This document shows, in pieces, positions 16,999 through 26,514 of a stretch of 64,000 bases of DNA (the first letter of the stretch is position 1; each line of letters starts with the position of its first letter). The DNA comes from Alkalibacillus filiformis (GTDB taxonomy: Bacteria; Bacillota; Bacilli; Bacillales; Alkalibacillaceae), in contig NZ_JAUSUP010000001.1 in NCBI RefSeq assembly GCF_030814115.1, positions 248,001-312,000 of the forward strand. The letters run 5' to 3'. The position numbers and the translations under genes are program-made. The notes beneath the pieces are model-generated. The model was not told where the DNA came from, made no database searches, and saw only the letters and a list, made by a program, of their open reading frames with translations.

Positions 16999-18630
16999 AT
17001 GGAAGTTAAACCAATCGAACTAAAACATCAATCAAAGTTAATGAACGACTATCGTGATCGTCAGGAATCTATATATAAACATTTTGAATATGATCCATTT
17101 CAATTAAGAAGCTTTAAAAGTAGACAAAGTTTTGTGATGGATGGACAATATCAACGTGAAACTCTCGTTGAAGTTTTAAAAGGACAGAACTCTCGTTGGG
17201 GAATGAATGAACAGGTCGAAAGGCATATTGATGAGCTGTTAGACGAACGAGCTACTGTAGTAATTGGTGGGCAACAAACGGGCGTTTTGACCGGGCCACT
17301 TTATACGATTCATAAAATTATATCTATCATCATTCAAGCAAAAGAACAACGAGAACATTTAGGCTGTCCAGTCGTCCCTGTTTTCTGGATGGCTGGTGAA
17401 GACCATGACTTTTTAGAAATAGATCACATATTTACTTACAATAACCAGCGTTTAAATAAAGTTAGAGTGAATGATCAGCAACCTTTTGATTATAAAGTCC
17501 CGATTTCTAAACGGATATTGCCACAAGGTGAGGTACAACAGTTTATTGATGATGTATTTGAAACATTTCAGGAAACTAAATATACTAAATCAGTTTATCA
17601 ACTAGTCCAAGGTGTGGCTGAAAAAAGTGAAACATATGTTGATTTCTTTGCCTATTTAACCCAACAATTGTTTGCTTCAGAAGGCTTAGTGTTAGTCGAT
17701 GCTGATGATAAGAGCTTAAGAAAGTTAGAGCGACCATATTTCTTAGAAATGGTTGAAAAGCGAGCTGATATTGCGCTGCAAGTCACAAAGGAACTAAACG
17801 AGTTAGCAGAAGATGGTTATCACATTAATTTAGATGCATCACTTTCAGATGCTCACTTATTTTATCATCATGAGGGAGAACGCTTGTTGTTAGAAGTATC
17901 AGAAGAAGGCTTAATTCAATCCAAAGGTGGGGAAGTAAGTTTTTCGGAAAGTGAATTTAAGCAATTAGTTTACGATCACCCTGAATTTTTCAGTAATAAC
18001 GTCATTACTAGACCACTTATGCAAGAGTTAGTCTTCCCTGTACTTTCATTCGTTGGAGGTCCAGGTGAAATTGCGTATTGGGCTGCTTTAAAAGGTGCTT
18101 TTAAAGCATTGAATCTTAAATTACCGATTGTGACACCGAGACTTTCTTTAACACTTATGAAACGCAATCATCAATCATTTATTGAACAATACCAAATGGG
18201 TGAAGAGGCTTTAATCAATGATGGCTCTTATCATTTCAAGATGAATTGGTTAACGCGTCAAAGTAAATATCCAGTTAAGGAAACAGTTGAAGAAGTTAAA
18301 AAGCAACTTGAAGTTGTCCATCAACCACTACAAAGTATTGCTCAAGGTGTAAGTTCTGATTTAGAAGCATTAACAAAGACGAATTTTAAACAAATTGAAG
18401 ATGAAATTGATTACGTCAAAAAAAGAATTATGAGTGAATTGAAAAAGCAACATGAACAAACAGTTAAGCAATTTGATGAGTTAAATGAATTTTATAATCC
18501 AAGTGGTGGTTTACAAGAAAGAGTGTGGAACATTGTGTATTGGTTGAATGAATATGGGCTAGACTTACCAATTCAGTTAACTGAAATACCACCTAGGTGG
18601 GAGCAAGATCACCAATTCATCACCTTGTAA
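16999..18630 (+). CDS. bshC: Bacillithiol biosynthesis cysteine-adding enzyme BshC
   Basis: 543 residues, usual for BshC (YllA). The nucleotidyl-transferase-like core shows VVIGGQQTGVLTGPLYTIHKI and VVPVFWMAGEDHDFLE, both family signatures; a C-terminal coiled coil follows (about 430-500). BshC joins cysteine to glucosaminyl-malate in bacillithiol synthesis. It lies just before mraZ as in B. subtilis. ATG 16999 follows AAAGGAAGG. The presence of the gene implies that the organism uses bacillithiol. Confidence 0.93.
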   Translation: MEVKPIELKHQSKLMNDYRDRQESIYKHFEYDPFQLRSFKSRQSFVMDGQYQRETLVEVLKGQNSRWGMNEQVERHIDELLDERATVVIGGQQTGVLTGPLYTIHKIISIIIQAKEQREHLGCPVVPVFWMAGEDHDFLEIDHIFTYNNQRLNKVRVNDQQPFDYKVPISKRILPQGEVQQFIDDVFETFQETKYTKSVYQLVQGVAEKSETYVDFFAYLTQQLFASEGLVLVDADDKSLRKLERPYFLEMVEKRADIALQVTKELNELAEDGYHINLDASLSDAHLFYHHEGERLLLEVSEEGLIQSKGGEVSFSESEFKQLVYDHPEFFSNNVITRPLMQELVFPVLSFVGGPGEIAYWAALKGAFKALNLKLPIVTPRLSLTLMKRNHQSFIEQYQMGEEALINDGSYHFKMNWLTRQSKYPVKETVEEVKKQLEVVHQPLQSIAQGVSSDLEALTKTNFKQIEDEIDYVKKRIMSELKKQHEQTVKQFDELNEFYNPSGGLQERVWNIVYWLNEYGLDLPIQLTEIPPRWEQDHQFITL

Positions 18631-18655
18631 CCACCTCGTCACCACTCTCCTCCAC
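18631..18655 (-). repeat. Three inverted GTGG boxes facing the mraZ operator
   Basis: CCAC occurs at 18631-18634, 18642-18645 and 18652-18655, so the minus strand reads GTGG three times at 10- and 11-base steps. The plus strand has GTGG three times at exact 10-base steps about 100 bp further on (18749-18772). The first set may be a second MraZ-binding site in the opposite orientation. It is seen in sequence; binding is inference. Confidence 0.4.
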
Positions 18656-18694
18656 TTCGTTTACACAATCAAAAACATTGGTATGATGCGGTTT

Positions 18695-18731
18695 ACACGA
18701 CTGATTTTAAAATTAGTCGTGTATTTTTTTA
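18695..18731 (+). terminator. Terminator after bshC
   Basis: ACACGACT (18695-18702) pairs with AGTCGTGT (18715-18722); the middle ATTTTAAAAT is itself self-complementary. A run of T follows. It isolates mraZ from upstream transcription. Confidence 0.85.
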
Positions 18732-18748
18732 TTTTTTTGGGAAATTAA

Positions 18749-18772
18749 GTGGTAGAAAGTGGAGTGATGTGG
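18749..18772 (+). promoter_or_regulatory. Putative MraZ operator (three GTGG repeats, 10-base period)
   Basis: GTGG occurs at 18749-18752, 18759-18762 and 18769-18772, each followed by six variable bases. MraZ autoregulates the dcw operon by binding short direct repeats upstream of mraZ (TGGG-N5 in E. coli, GTGG-type boxes in Firmicutes). The location 30 bases before the mraZ start fits. Confidence 0.7.
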
Positions 18773-18801
18773 TAAGATTTATTTAAAGGTGGGCGGAGTC
18801 T

Positions 18802-19233
18802 ATGTTCATGGGAGAATATCAACATAATATAGACACGAAAGGTCGTTTAATTGTACCGGCAAAATTTCGTGAGAATCTTGGGCAAACATTCGTTATTACA
18901 AGAGGTTTGGACAAGTGTCTCTTTGCATACCCGTTAGATGAGTGGAAGCAGCTTGAAGAAAAGTTAAAGCAACTCCCACTTACAAAGAAAGACGCCCGCG
19001 CATTTACCCGTTTCTTCTTTTCAGGAGCAGTTGAATGCGAAATTGATAAACAAGGAAGAATAAATGTACCATCACCACTACGCAATTATGCAGCGTTGGA
19101 TAAAGAATGTGTCGTCATTGGTGTTTCCAATCGTGTAGAAGTTTGGTCTAAAGAACAATGGGACACATACGTAGAAGAATCAGAGGATTCATTTGGAGAG
19201 ATTGCGGAGAACTTGATGGATTTTGATATTTAA
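18802..19233 (+). CDS. mraZ: Transcriptional regulator MraZ
   Basis: 143 residues with two SpoVT/AbrB-like beta-barrel repeats: [24 protein letters not shown] (about 1-24) and [23 protein letters not shown] (73-95), each with the DXXXR motif. It is a ring-forming repressor of its own operon. It has a strong AAAGGTGGGCGGAG ribosome site. First gene of the dcw cluster, 17 bases before rsmH. Confidence 0.95.
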   Translation: MFMGEYQHNIDTKGRLIVPAKFRENLGQTFVITRGLDKCLFAYPLDEWKQLEEKLKQLPLTKKDARAFTRFFFSGAVECEIDKQGRINVPSPLRNYAALDKECVVIGVSNRVEVWSKEQWDTYVEESEDSFGEIAENLMDFDI

Positions 19234-19250
19234 TTAATGAGGTGCCAAAT

Positions 19251-20222
19251 ATGTTTGAACATTACAGTGTTTTAAACAACGAAGCAATTAAAGGGTTAGA
19301 CATCAAAGAAGATGGCACGTATGTCGACTGTACGTTAGGTGGTGCTGGCCACTCTAAGCAAATTGTCGAACAGTTAGCAGATGAAGGTAAGCTTATTGCT
19401 TTTGATCAAGATGATTTAGCGATCGAATATGCTAAAGAAGTCATGCAAGGTTATGAAAACCAAGTTCATTATATAAAAAGCAACTTTGTGAACTTAGAAG
19501 AAGAGTTGAATCAATTAGATGTTGAAGAAGTAGATGGAATCATTTTTGATTTAGGTGTTTCATCTCCACAGTTGGATGAAGGTGAAAGAGGGTTTAGTTT
19601 TCACCAAGACGCACCATTAGATATGCGGATGGACCAAGCGAGTCCCTTAAGTGCATATCAAGTTGTTAACGAATGGGCTTATGAAGATTTAGTGAGAATC
19701 TTCTTTAAATACGGTGAAGAGAAGTTTTCTAAACAAGTTGCTCGACAGATTGAAAAGAAACGAGAAGAAAAGCCTATTGAGACAACTCTAGAATTAGTTG
19801 ACATTATTAAAGACGCAATTCCAGCAGCAGCTAGACGGAAGGGTGGACACCCAGGCAAGAGAATTTTTCAAGCCATTAGAATTGCGGTCAACGATGAGTT
19901 GAATGTTTTCCAAGATGCACTTCATCAATCAGCAAGGAAGCTAGCGATTGGAGGAAGGTTAGCAGTAATTACGTTCCACTCTTTAGAGGATCGAATTTGT
20001 AAACAGGCAATGAAAAAGTGGAGTACTGAACCACCAATCCCAAAAGATATTCCGTTATTGCCAGAACAAGTACAACCACCGTTCAAACAAATTACAAGAA
20101 AGCCAATTGTACCGTCTGAAGAAGAAATTGAAGAAAATCGACGTTCTCGATCGGCAAAACTAAGAATCGTTGAAAAAGTGAAAGAATGGGAAGAACAATA
20201 CGCACTTGATGAAAGGAGATAA
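19251..20222 (+). CDS. rsmH: 16S rRNA (cytosine-1402-N4)-methyltransferase RsmH
   Basis: 323 residues, MraW family. The S-adenosylmethionine motif is [19 protein letters not shown] and the family pattern [18 protein letters not shown] follows. It methylates C1402 of 16S rRNA. ATG 19251 lies 6 bases after GAGGTG (19239-19244); the GTG at 19242 is inside that site and is rejected. Second gene of the dcw cluster. Confidence 0.95.
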   Translation: MFEHYSVLNNEAIKGLDIKEDGTYVDCTLGGAGHSKQIVEQLADEGKLIAFDQDDLAIEYAKEVMQGYENQVHYIKSNFVNLEEELNQLDVEEVDGIIFDLGVSSPQLDEGERGFSFHQDAPLDMRMDQASPLSAYQVVNEWAYEDLVRIFFKYGEEKFSKQVARQIEKKREEKPIETTLELVDIIKDAIPAAARRKGGHPGKRIFQAIRIAVNDELNVFQDALHQSARKLAIGGRLAVITFHSLEDRICKQAMKKWSTEPPIPKDIPLLPEQVQPPFKQITRKPIVPSEEEIEENRRSRSAKLRIVEKVKEWEEQYALDERR

Positions 20223-20227
20223 TAATC

Positions 20228-20608
20228 ATGGCGCTTGAACAAGTAAGAAGCTATCAAGTCCAACAGCCAGTCCAACCACAACGTAGGCAAGATCAACAAC
20301 CACAACCGCAACAACAACCGGTGAAAAAACCTTGGTTTACAAAAGGCGAAAAAGTATTATATACATTAGGAATTGTACTAGTTGCCGTTCTTGCGGTAGT
20401 TGTGGTGAGTTACTCTTCATCAGTAGATACACTTAACCGGGATGTTCAGCAATTACAAACACAAGTGCAAGACGTGCAAGCACAAAACAATTCCTTGCAA
20501 GCCGAAGTGCAAGAATTAAGTAATCCGAACCGTATTCTGACGATTGCTGAAGAGAATGGATTAAATATTAGAAATGCAGAAGTAAGACAAGCGAATAATA
20601 CTCCTTAA
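20228..20608 (+). CDS. ftsL: Cell division protein FtsL
   Basis: 126 residues. A cytoplasmic N-terminus of about 45 residues very rich in Gln and Pro is followed by one membrane helix (VLYTLGIVLVAVLAVVVVSY, 45-64) and an extracellular leucine-zipper-like coiled coil (VDTLNRDVQQLQTQVQ...SLQAEVQELSN). FtsL joins DivIB and DivIC at the septum and helps to activate PBP2B/FtsW. Placement between rsmH and pbpB is diagnostic, since the sequence itself is poorly conserved. The glutamine-rich leader is unusual. Confidence 0.9.
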   Translation: MALEQVRSYQVQQPVQPQRRQDQQPQPQQQPVKKPWFTKGEKVLYTLGIVLVAVLAVVVVSYSSSVDTLNRDVQQLQTQVQDVQAQNNSLQAEVQELSNPNRILTIAEENGLNIRNAEVRQANNTP

Positions 20609-20620
20609 GGCGTGATTTAA

Positions 20621-22822
20621 ATGCGTAAAGTCAATCAAAATGGCATTATGCTGTTAATTGTCGTCCTCATTTTTTCGATATTTTTCTTAACGATTATCGG
20701 CCGATTTATGTATATTCAAGTAACTGGTGAAATACATTCGGTCGATTTAGTTGCTTATGCAGAGAATATGCGAGAAACGAACACGACTCTACATGCTGAG
20801 CGTGGTAAAATATATGACCGATCTGGGATGGCGTTAGCGGATAATCGCCCTGTTTATAATATGTATGCTATTTTAGATGAAACATACACAGGTAATTCTT
20901 CAATTCCTCTTCACGTAGATGATGCAGAACATACTGCGCAACAATTATCTACTGTGTTAGATGAGGATGTCGAAAGTATAAAAAGCAGAATTCAAAACGG
21001 AATAGATAATGAACGGTACCAAATTGAATTTGGGTCATTAGGGCAAGGGTTGTCCGAATCTGACTATGAAGCTATACAAGAATTAGAGTTGCCTGGAATA
21101 TACTTTGAACAAACGCTACAACGTTATTACCCTAACGGTTTATATGCTTCTCAGTTAATAGGATATACTGGATATACTGATGATGAAGAGCAAACTCAAG
21201 CTCGAGGTGCATACGGTATAGAGTTAGAGTTTGATGAGTATTTAACTGGGAAAGATGGCTTTATTAATTACCAACAGGATCGTTACGGACATCAGTTGAG
21301 AAATGCAGAAGAAAAAGTACAGTCACCAGAAGATGGTTTCGATATCCATTTAACAATTGATCAAAAAATACAGTCATTTTTAGAAGATGCATTAACGACA
21401 GTAGAAGAAACATATAGTCCAGAGAGAATTATGGCCGGAGTGATGGACCCGAATACGGGTGAAATTTTAGCGATGTCAAACAGGCCGACGTTTGATCCTA
21501 ATACTCGAGATAATATCGAAAACTGGTATAATGATATGATTTCATCACCGTTTGAACCAGGATCTACGATGAAGATTTTCACGTTAGCAGCTGCAATTGA
21601 GGAAGGCGTTTATAACGGTAATGAAACTTTCGAGTCTGGTCAGTTCCAAATAAATGAACATAGTCGTTCTATTCACGACCATGATCGTGATGGTTGGGGT
21701 GAAATAACTTATGACGAAGGTATACTAAGGTCCTCAAACGTTGCTATGGCTGAACTACTTTGGAATAAATTGGGGCCAGACACTTACTTAGATTACCTTG
21801 AAGCTTTTCATTTGGATCGAATGACAGGTGTTGATTTAACAGGTGAAAGAATAGGGACAATTTCTTATGGAGGCCCTTGGGAACAAATTACGACAGCTTA
21901 TGGACAAGGTTCAACCTTTACTCCGATGCAAATTATGAAAGCTGCGACAGCTTTAGCGAATGAGGGTGAAATTGTTCAACCGTATGTACTATCAAACATA
22001 GAAGATCCAAATAATGGTCAGTTAGTTGAACAGAAAAGTCGTGAAGTAGTAAGTGATCCGATTAGTGGAGAGACTGTTGAGCAAGTAAAAGATCTGCTAG
22101 GTCAAACAGTCACTGAAGAAGAAGGAACTGCCAAAGCATTTGCTTTGGATCAATATACGTCATTTGGTAAAACCGGTACGGCATCAATTCCTGATCCTGA
22201 GACGGGGTTATATTTGTCGGGCGGGCCAGATTATGTATTCTCATATATCGGTATGGCACCGCAAGACGATCCGCAATTACTAATGTTTGTAGCTGTTAAA
22301 CAACCTGATGTTGATTATCGTTATGAAGGTAGTGAAACGACATCATATATTTACAGAACTGTCATGGAAAATAGTCTTCATTATCTTGATGTATCTCCTG
22401 ATCAAGAAGATACAACACACGCTGATGAAACTACGCTCAATGGTTATGCTGGACAGAATGTAGATGATGCAATAAATGAGTTAGATAGTTTAGGCTTTCA
22501 AGCGAATATTATAGGTGATGGAAGCTCTGTTGAAGCCATGTGGCCAGCAAGTGGCAGTCAAGTCTTTACGAATCAGCGAATCCTTTTAAAAACAGATGGT
22601 CAAATGACGATGCCCGATTTAAAAGGATGGACTTTAAGAGATGTCATTGCTTTAAGCAGAATGACTAATATTGACTTTGATTATATTGGTTCAGGGTTAG
22701 TAATTGATCAAAATATAGATGCAGGAAATGCATTTAGTGAGGATCGCCGTTTAGTCGTTGAACTTTCTGAAGAACGAAATGTCGAGGATGAGGATGAAGA
22801 TGAAGAAGAATACTTTGAATAG
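20621..22822 (+). CDS. pbpB: Penicillin-binding protein 2B, septal peptidoglycan transpeptidase
   Basis: 733 residues: one N-terminal membrane anchor (GIMLLIVVLIFSIFFLTIIG), a dimerisation domain (AERGKIYDRSGMALADNRP), a transpeptidase domain and two PASTA repeats. The active-site Ser315 is in GSTMK; the SxN motif is SSN in LRSSNVAMAEL and the KTG motif is FGKTGTASIP. It crosslinks septal wall at division. The C-terminus is a run of acidic residues (NVEDEDEDEEEYFE), which is unusual and fits a salt-adapted exterior (inference). Starts 12 bases after ftsL. Confidence 0.94.
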   Translation: MRKVNQNGIMLLIVVLIFSIFFLTIIGRFMYIQVTGEIHSVDLVAYAENMRETNTTLHAERGKIYDRSGMALADNRPVYNMYAILDETYTGNSSIPLHVDDAEHTAQQLSTVLDEDVESIKSRIQNGIDNERYQIEFGSLGQGLSESDYEAIQELELPGIYFEQTLQRYYPNGLYASQLIGYTGYTDDEEQTQARGAYGIELEFDEYLTGKDGFINYQQDRYGHQLRNAEEKVQSPEDGFDIHLTIDQKIQSFLEDALTTVEETYSPERIMAGVMDPNTGEILAMSNRPTFDPNTRDNIENWYNDMISSPFEPGSTMKIFTLAAAIEEGVYNGNETFESGQFQINEHSRSIHDHDRDGWGEITYDEGILRSSNVAMAELLWNKLGPDTYLDYLEAFHLDRMTGVDLTGERIGTISYGGPWEQITTAYGQGSTFTPMQIMKAATALANEGEIVQPYVLSNIEDPNNGQLVEQKSREVVSDPISGETVEQVKDLLGQTVTEEEGTAKAFALDQYTSFGKTGTASIPDPETGLYLSGGPDYVFSYIGMAPQDDPQLLMFVAVKQPDVDYRYEGSETTSYIYRTVMENSLHYLDVSPDQEDTTHADETTLNGYAGQNVDDAINELDSLGFQANIIGDGSSVEAMWPASGSQVFTNQRILLKTDGQMTMPDLKGWTLRDVIALSRMTNIDFDYIGSGLVIDQNIDAGNAFSEDRRLVVELSEERNVEDEDEDEEEYFE

Positions 22823-22927
22823 GAGTATTTGTTTGTTGTAGTAAAATAACTAAAATGGACAATGGTCTAAAATACCGCAATTTCTCATAAGTTTAATACA
22901 AGCATAGCTTGTAAAAGGAGAATGAAC

Positions 22928-24862
22928 ATGAGACGTGTTTCAGTTGTTACTGTGAGAAAGCGGTTGGCCATTGTTTTTTTATGTATTGCACTTTATTTTG
23001 TTGTTATGCTTGGTAAGTTAGCGTACGTACAACTTATTTCAAGTCCAGAAATAGTAGCGAAAGCTGAAGAACTGTGGAGTCGGGATATTCCTTTTCAACC
23101 TGAAAGAGGGAACATTTTAGACAGAAATGGTGAAGTTTTAGTAGAAAATGAAGTAGCGCCTAGTTTGTTGATTGTACCGCGACAAATTGAAGATGTCGAT
23201 TACGCTGTTGAAGAGCTAAGTAGAGTAATCGATATTGACGAAGCGAAACTTCGAGATCATTTAACGAAAAATGTGTCAGTTGAAGCGATCCATCCAGAGG
23301 GTAGGAAGTTAAACAAAGAACAAGTTGAGGCTATTCGAACGTTAAACTTGCCAGGTCTTTATTTAGCTGAAGATTCAAAGCGTTTTTACCCACATGATGA
23401 AAAATTAGCACACGTATTAGGTTTTACAGGAATCGATAATCAAGGGTTAATGGGATTAGAAGCTAGTTATGATGATGTCTTAAGAGGCGAACCTGGAGCT
23501 TTGTCGTTTTTCTCTGATGCAAAAGGACATCGATTAGAAGAAATGTCAAACCGATATACACCACCTGAAGACGGAAATCATTTATCATTAACAATTGATG
23601 CAGACATACAAGCAATTGTTGAAAGAGAGTTAGATCAAGCGGTTGCAGAGTACAATCCTGATGGTGCTCTAGCAATGGTGATGGATCCCAAAAGTGGTGA
23701 AATTTTAGCAATGGCAACTAGACCTAACTTTCACCCTAATGAGTACCAGTCGGTTGAACCCGAAGTATATAACCGTAATTTGCCAGTTTTCAGTACTTAC
23801 GAACCTGGTTCAACGTTCAAAATAATAACATTATCAGCAGCTTTACAAGAAGGTTTGATCGACTTAGATGAAGATGACTTTCATGATCATGGACATATAG
23901 AAGTAGGCGGGGCTCGACTACGTTGTTGGCAAAGTGGTGGACACGGAAGTCAAACGTATTTGGAAGTTGTTCAAAACTCTTGTAACCCTGGGTTTGTAAA
24001 CTTAGGTCAAAAGCTCGGTGAAGAAAAGCTATTTACGTATATTGATCAATTTGGCTTTGGTGAGAAAACAGGAATTGATCTTGAAGGCGAAAGTACCGGG
24101 ATACTATTTGATGAAGAACAGGTTGGCCCAGTAGAATTGGCGACGACGGCATTTGGTCAAGGTGTTTCTGTTACACCCATTCAACAAGTTACTGCAGTTG
24201 CAGCGGCCATAAATGGGGGGTACCTTTACGAACCATATGTAGTGAAAGGTGTTGTCGACCCTATAACCGGTGAAATGGTACAAGAACGCGAACCTAATCT
24301 TAGAGAACGTATTATTTCTACAGAAACGTCAGAAGAAGTAAAGCGTGCATTAGAACACGTAGTTGCAAAAGGAACTGGGCGAGGAGCTTACGTCCATGGT
24401 TATCGTGTAGGTGGTAAAACGGGTACAGCCCAAAAGGTTGGTCCAGATGGGCGTTATTTGGAGAATGACCATATCGTATCATTTATTGGCTTTGCACCAG
24501 CAGATGATCCAGAATTGTTAGTTTATGTTGCTGTAGATAACCCTAAGGATGTTCTGCAATTTGGTGGTGTTGTTGCCAGTCCGATTGGTGGTCGTATTAT
24601 CGGTGATTCATTAAGACATTTAGACGTACCTGAGCGTGAAGGTGGTCTAGAAAAAGATTTTCAATGGCCCGATATGCCAACTGTTGAAGTTCCTAACCTA
24701 GTAGGAGAAACGGTCAATGACCTTCAACAATATTTAGCCAACATTACGATCGAAGTTGAAGGGGAAGGCGATGTTGTCATTTCCCAAGCTCCATCAAGTG
24801 GAACGGTTGTTGAATCTGGTTCAACTATTAGAGTGTTTCTAGGTGATGAAGAAACTCAATAA
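22928..24862 (+). CDS. spoVD: Stage V sporulation protein D (SpoVD), spore cortex transpeptidase
   Basis: 644 residues, class B penicillin-binding protein with one N-terminal membrane helix, the dimerisation domain (PERGNILDRNGEVLVENE), a transpeptidase domain (Ser295 in GSTFK, SCN motif, GGKTGTAQ) and a single C-terminal PASTA domain. The single PASTA and the location after pbpB identify SpoVD, needed for cortex synthesis with SpoVE. ATG 22928 is chosen, since AAAGGAG (22914-22920) is 7 bases away; ATG 22922 would be only one base from it. A gap of 105 bases after pbpB allows a separate promoter. Confidence 0.92.
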   Translation: MRRVSVVTVRKRLAIVFLCIALYFVVMLGKLAYVQLISSPEIVAKAEELWSRDIPFQPERGNILDRNGEVLVENEVAPSLLIVPRQIEDVDYAVEELSRVIDIDEAKLRDHLTKNVSVEAIHPEGRKLNKEQVEAIRTLNLPGLYLAEDSKRFYPHDEKLAHVLGFTGIDNQGLMGLEASYDDVLRGEPGALSFFSDAKGHRLEEMSNRYTPPEDGNHLSLTIDADIQAIVERELDQAVAEYNPDGALAMVMDPKSGEILAMATRPNFHPNEYQSVEPEVYNRNLPVFSTYEPGSTFKIITLSAALQEGLIDLDEDDFHDHGHIEVGGARLRCWQSGGHGSQTYLEVVQNSCNPGFVNLGQKLGEEKLFTYIDQFGFGEKTGIDLEGESTGILFDEEQVGPVELATTAFGQGVSVTPIQQVTAVAAAINGGYLYEPYVVKGVVDPITGEMVQEREPNLRERIISTETSEEVKRALEHVVAKGTGRGAYVHGYRVGGKTGTAQKVGPDGRYLENDHIVSFIGFAPADDPELLVYVAVDNPKDVLQFGGVVASPIGGRIIGDSLRHLDVPEREGGLEKDFQWPDMPTVEVPNLVGETVNDLQQYLANITIEVEGEGDVVISQAPSSGTVVESGSTIRVFLGDEETQ

Positions 24863-24927
24863 TTAGCCGATAAATAACTTTTATTCAATGTTCCAAAATA
24901 ATTATTATAGACTAGTGTAGAATTTGT

Positions 24928-24933
24928 TATAAT
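24928..24933 (+). promoter_or_regulatory. Candidate -10 box before murE
   Basis: TATAAT at 24928-24933 in TTGTTATAATG, 31 bases before murE. No good -35 is seen at the right distance (TAGACT at 24908 is only 14 bases away), so this is a weak call. Confidence 0.35.
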
Positions 24934-24964
24934 GTATGTAGATTAATTTAAAGGTAGTGGTGAA

Positions 24965-26446
24965 ATGAAGTTATTAGATTTAATTAATAACCTTCAAGTT
25001 ATAAAATTGGACAATAAAGATGAACTATCAAACTTAGAGATCACGTCTATTGAGATGGATTCAAGGCAAGTAAGCGAAGGGTCGTTGTTTGTATGTAAAG
25101 AAGGTCTTACATTTGATGGTCATCAATTTATTGATGATGCAGTTGAAAAGGGTGCGAAAGCTATTGTTGCCCAAAGACCTGTTAAAACTAATGTTCCTGT
25201 TATTTTAGTGCCAAGTACGAAGCAAGCTTTAGCGCAATTGGCTGATACATTTTACGGACAGCCGAGCCAACAGCTAAGTATGATTGGAATTACCGGTACT
25301 AATGGTAAGACTACTTTAACGTATTTATTAGATGCCATTTTTAGCAAGGCTCATCATAAAACGGCAGTTATTGGAACAATCGATATGAAAATCGGAGAAA
25401 AACGTTACCCAGTACAAAATACAACTCCTGACCCTTTATTTTTGCATAAGCATTTAAGACTTATGTTAGATGAAGGTGTCGATACAGTCATTATGGAAGT
25501 ATCTTCACACGCGTTGAAACAAGGTAGAGTGTTTGGGATCGACTTTGATACAGCAGTTTATACAAACTTATCACAGGATCATTTAGACTATCACCCAACG
25601 ATGGAAGATTATGCTTATGCGAAATCTTTACTTTTTGCACAGTTAGGTAATACTTATTCTAAGGCAAAAAAGGCTGCAATTATAAACAGTGATGATCGTT
25701 ATGCTGAACTAATGATGGATGCGACGGCTCAACCGATCGTTAATTATAGCTTAGATGGATCAGCTGTAATCAATGTAGAAGATTACAATATATCGCCTAG
25801 TGGATTAACGATTAACCTTAATACTCCAGATGGACCAGCGAACATCACAACGAAGTTAACGGGCAAATTTAATATATATAATATATTAGCGGCCGTAGGA
25901 ACTGCTTACCAACACAACATATCGTTGGAAGTAATTAGTGAAGCAATTAAAGGAATGGAAGGTGTTCCAGGTCGTTTTGAATTAGTTGATTCAAAGCAAA
26001 ACTTCTCAGTCATTGTTGATTATGCTCACACACCTGATTCATTAGAAAACGTATTGCAAACAATTGATGATCTTAAAGAGCATCGTGTTATTACAATTAT
26101 CGGTTGCGGTGGTGATCGTGATCGTACAAAACGCCCATTAATGGCTGATGCTGCTATGAAGTATAGTGATCACGTCATCTATACATCGGATAACCCAAGG
26201 TCAGAGGATCCTAGTGCTATTTTAGCCGATATGACACGTCACTTAAGAGACGATGATGAGGTGTTTACTGTAATTGAAAATAGAAGAGAAGCAATTGAGC
26301 GTGCTGTTCAAATTGCTGAAAAAGATGATATTATATTAATCGCAGGTAAGGGACATGAGACTTATCAAGAAGTTAATGGAGAACGTCACCACTTCGATGA
26401 TCGTGAAGTAGCTCGCGAAATGGTTCAATTACGTATGAGTCTTTAA
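24965..26446 (+). CDS. murE: UDP-N-acetylmuramoyl-tripeptide synthetase MurE (meso-diaminopimelate adding)
   Basis: 493 residues with the three Mur ligase domains. The ATP site is GITGTNGKTTLTYLLDAIF (about 110-128); the carbamylated-lysine region follows and the C-terminal DNPRSEDP is the DNPR motif that selects meso-diaminopimelate. It adds the third amino acid to UDP-MurNAc-dipeptide in the cytoplasm. ATG 24965. It is separated from spoVD by 102 bases with a possible promoter. Confidence 0.94.
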   Translation: MKLLDLINNLQVIKLDNKDELSNLEITSIEMDSRQVSEGSLFVCKEGLTFDGHQFIDDAVEKGAKAIVAQRPVKTNVPVILVPSTKQALAQLADTFYGQPSQQLSMIGITGTNGKTTLTYLLDAIFSKAHHKTAVIGTIDMKIGEKRYPVQNTTPDPLFLHKHLRLMLDEGVDTVIMEVSSHALKQGRVFGIDFDTAVYTNLSQDHLDYHPTMEDYAYAKSLLFAQLGNTYSKAKKAAIINSDDRYAELMMDATAQPIVNYSLDGSAVINVEDYNISPSGLTINLNTPDGPANITTKLTGKFNIYNILAAVGTAYQHNISLEVISEAIKGMEGVPGRFELVDSKQNFSVIVDYAHTPDSLENVLQTIDDLKEHRVITIIGCGGDRDRTKRPLMADAAMKYSDHVIYTSDNPRSEDPSAILADMTRHLRDDDEVFTVIENRREAIERAVQIAEKDDIILIAGKGHETYQEVNGERHHFDDREVAREMVQLRMSL

Positions 26447-26466
26447 TATATAAAAATAGCATTATA

Positions 26467-26492
26467 TCAGCCGATATTTATATATCGGCTGA
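26467..26492 (+). other. Perfect stem-loop between murE and murF
   Basis: TCAGCCGATAT (26467-26477) pairs perfectly with ATATCGGCTGA (26482-26492) around TTAT. No T-run follows, so it is more likely an mRNA hairpin (processing or stability) than a terminator. Confidence 0.5.
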
Positions 26493-26514
26493 GTGAATTA
26501 AGAGGAGTCATAAC

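Noticed and set aside
19925-20317. 130-codon frame antisense to rsmH/ftsL
   Set aside because: Shadow frame with low-complexity content over conserved genes.
22884-22910. Sigma-E promoter for spoVD (TCATAAG and CATAGCTT)
   Set aside because: The implied transcription start would fall on the ribosome site at 22914-22920, and both boxes match poorly.
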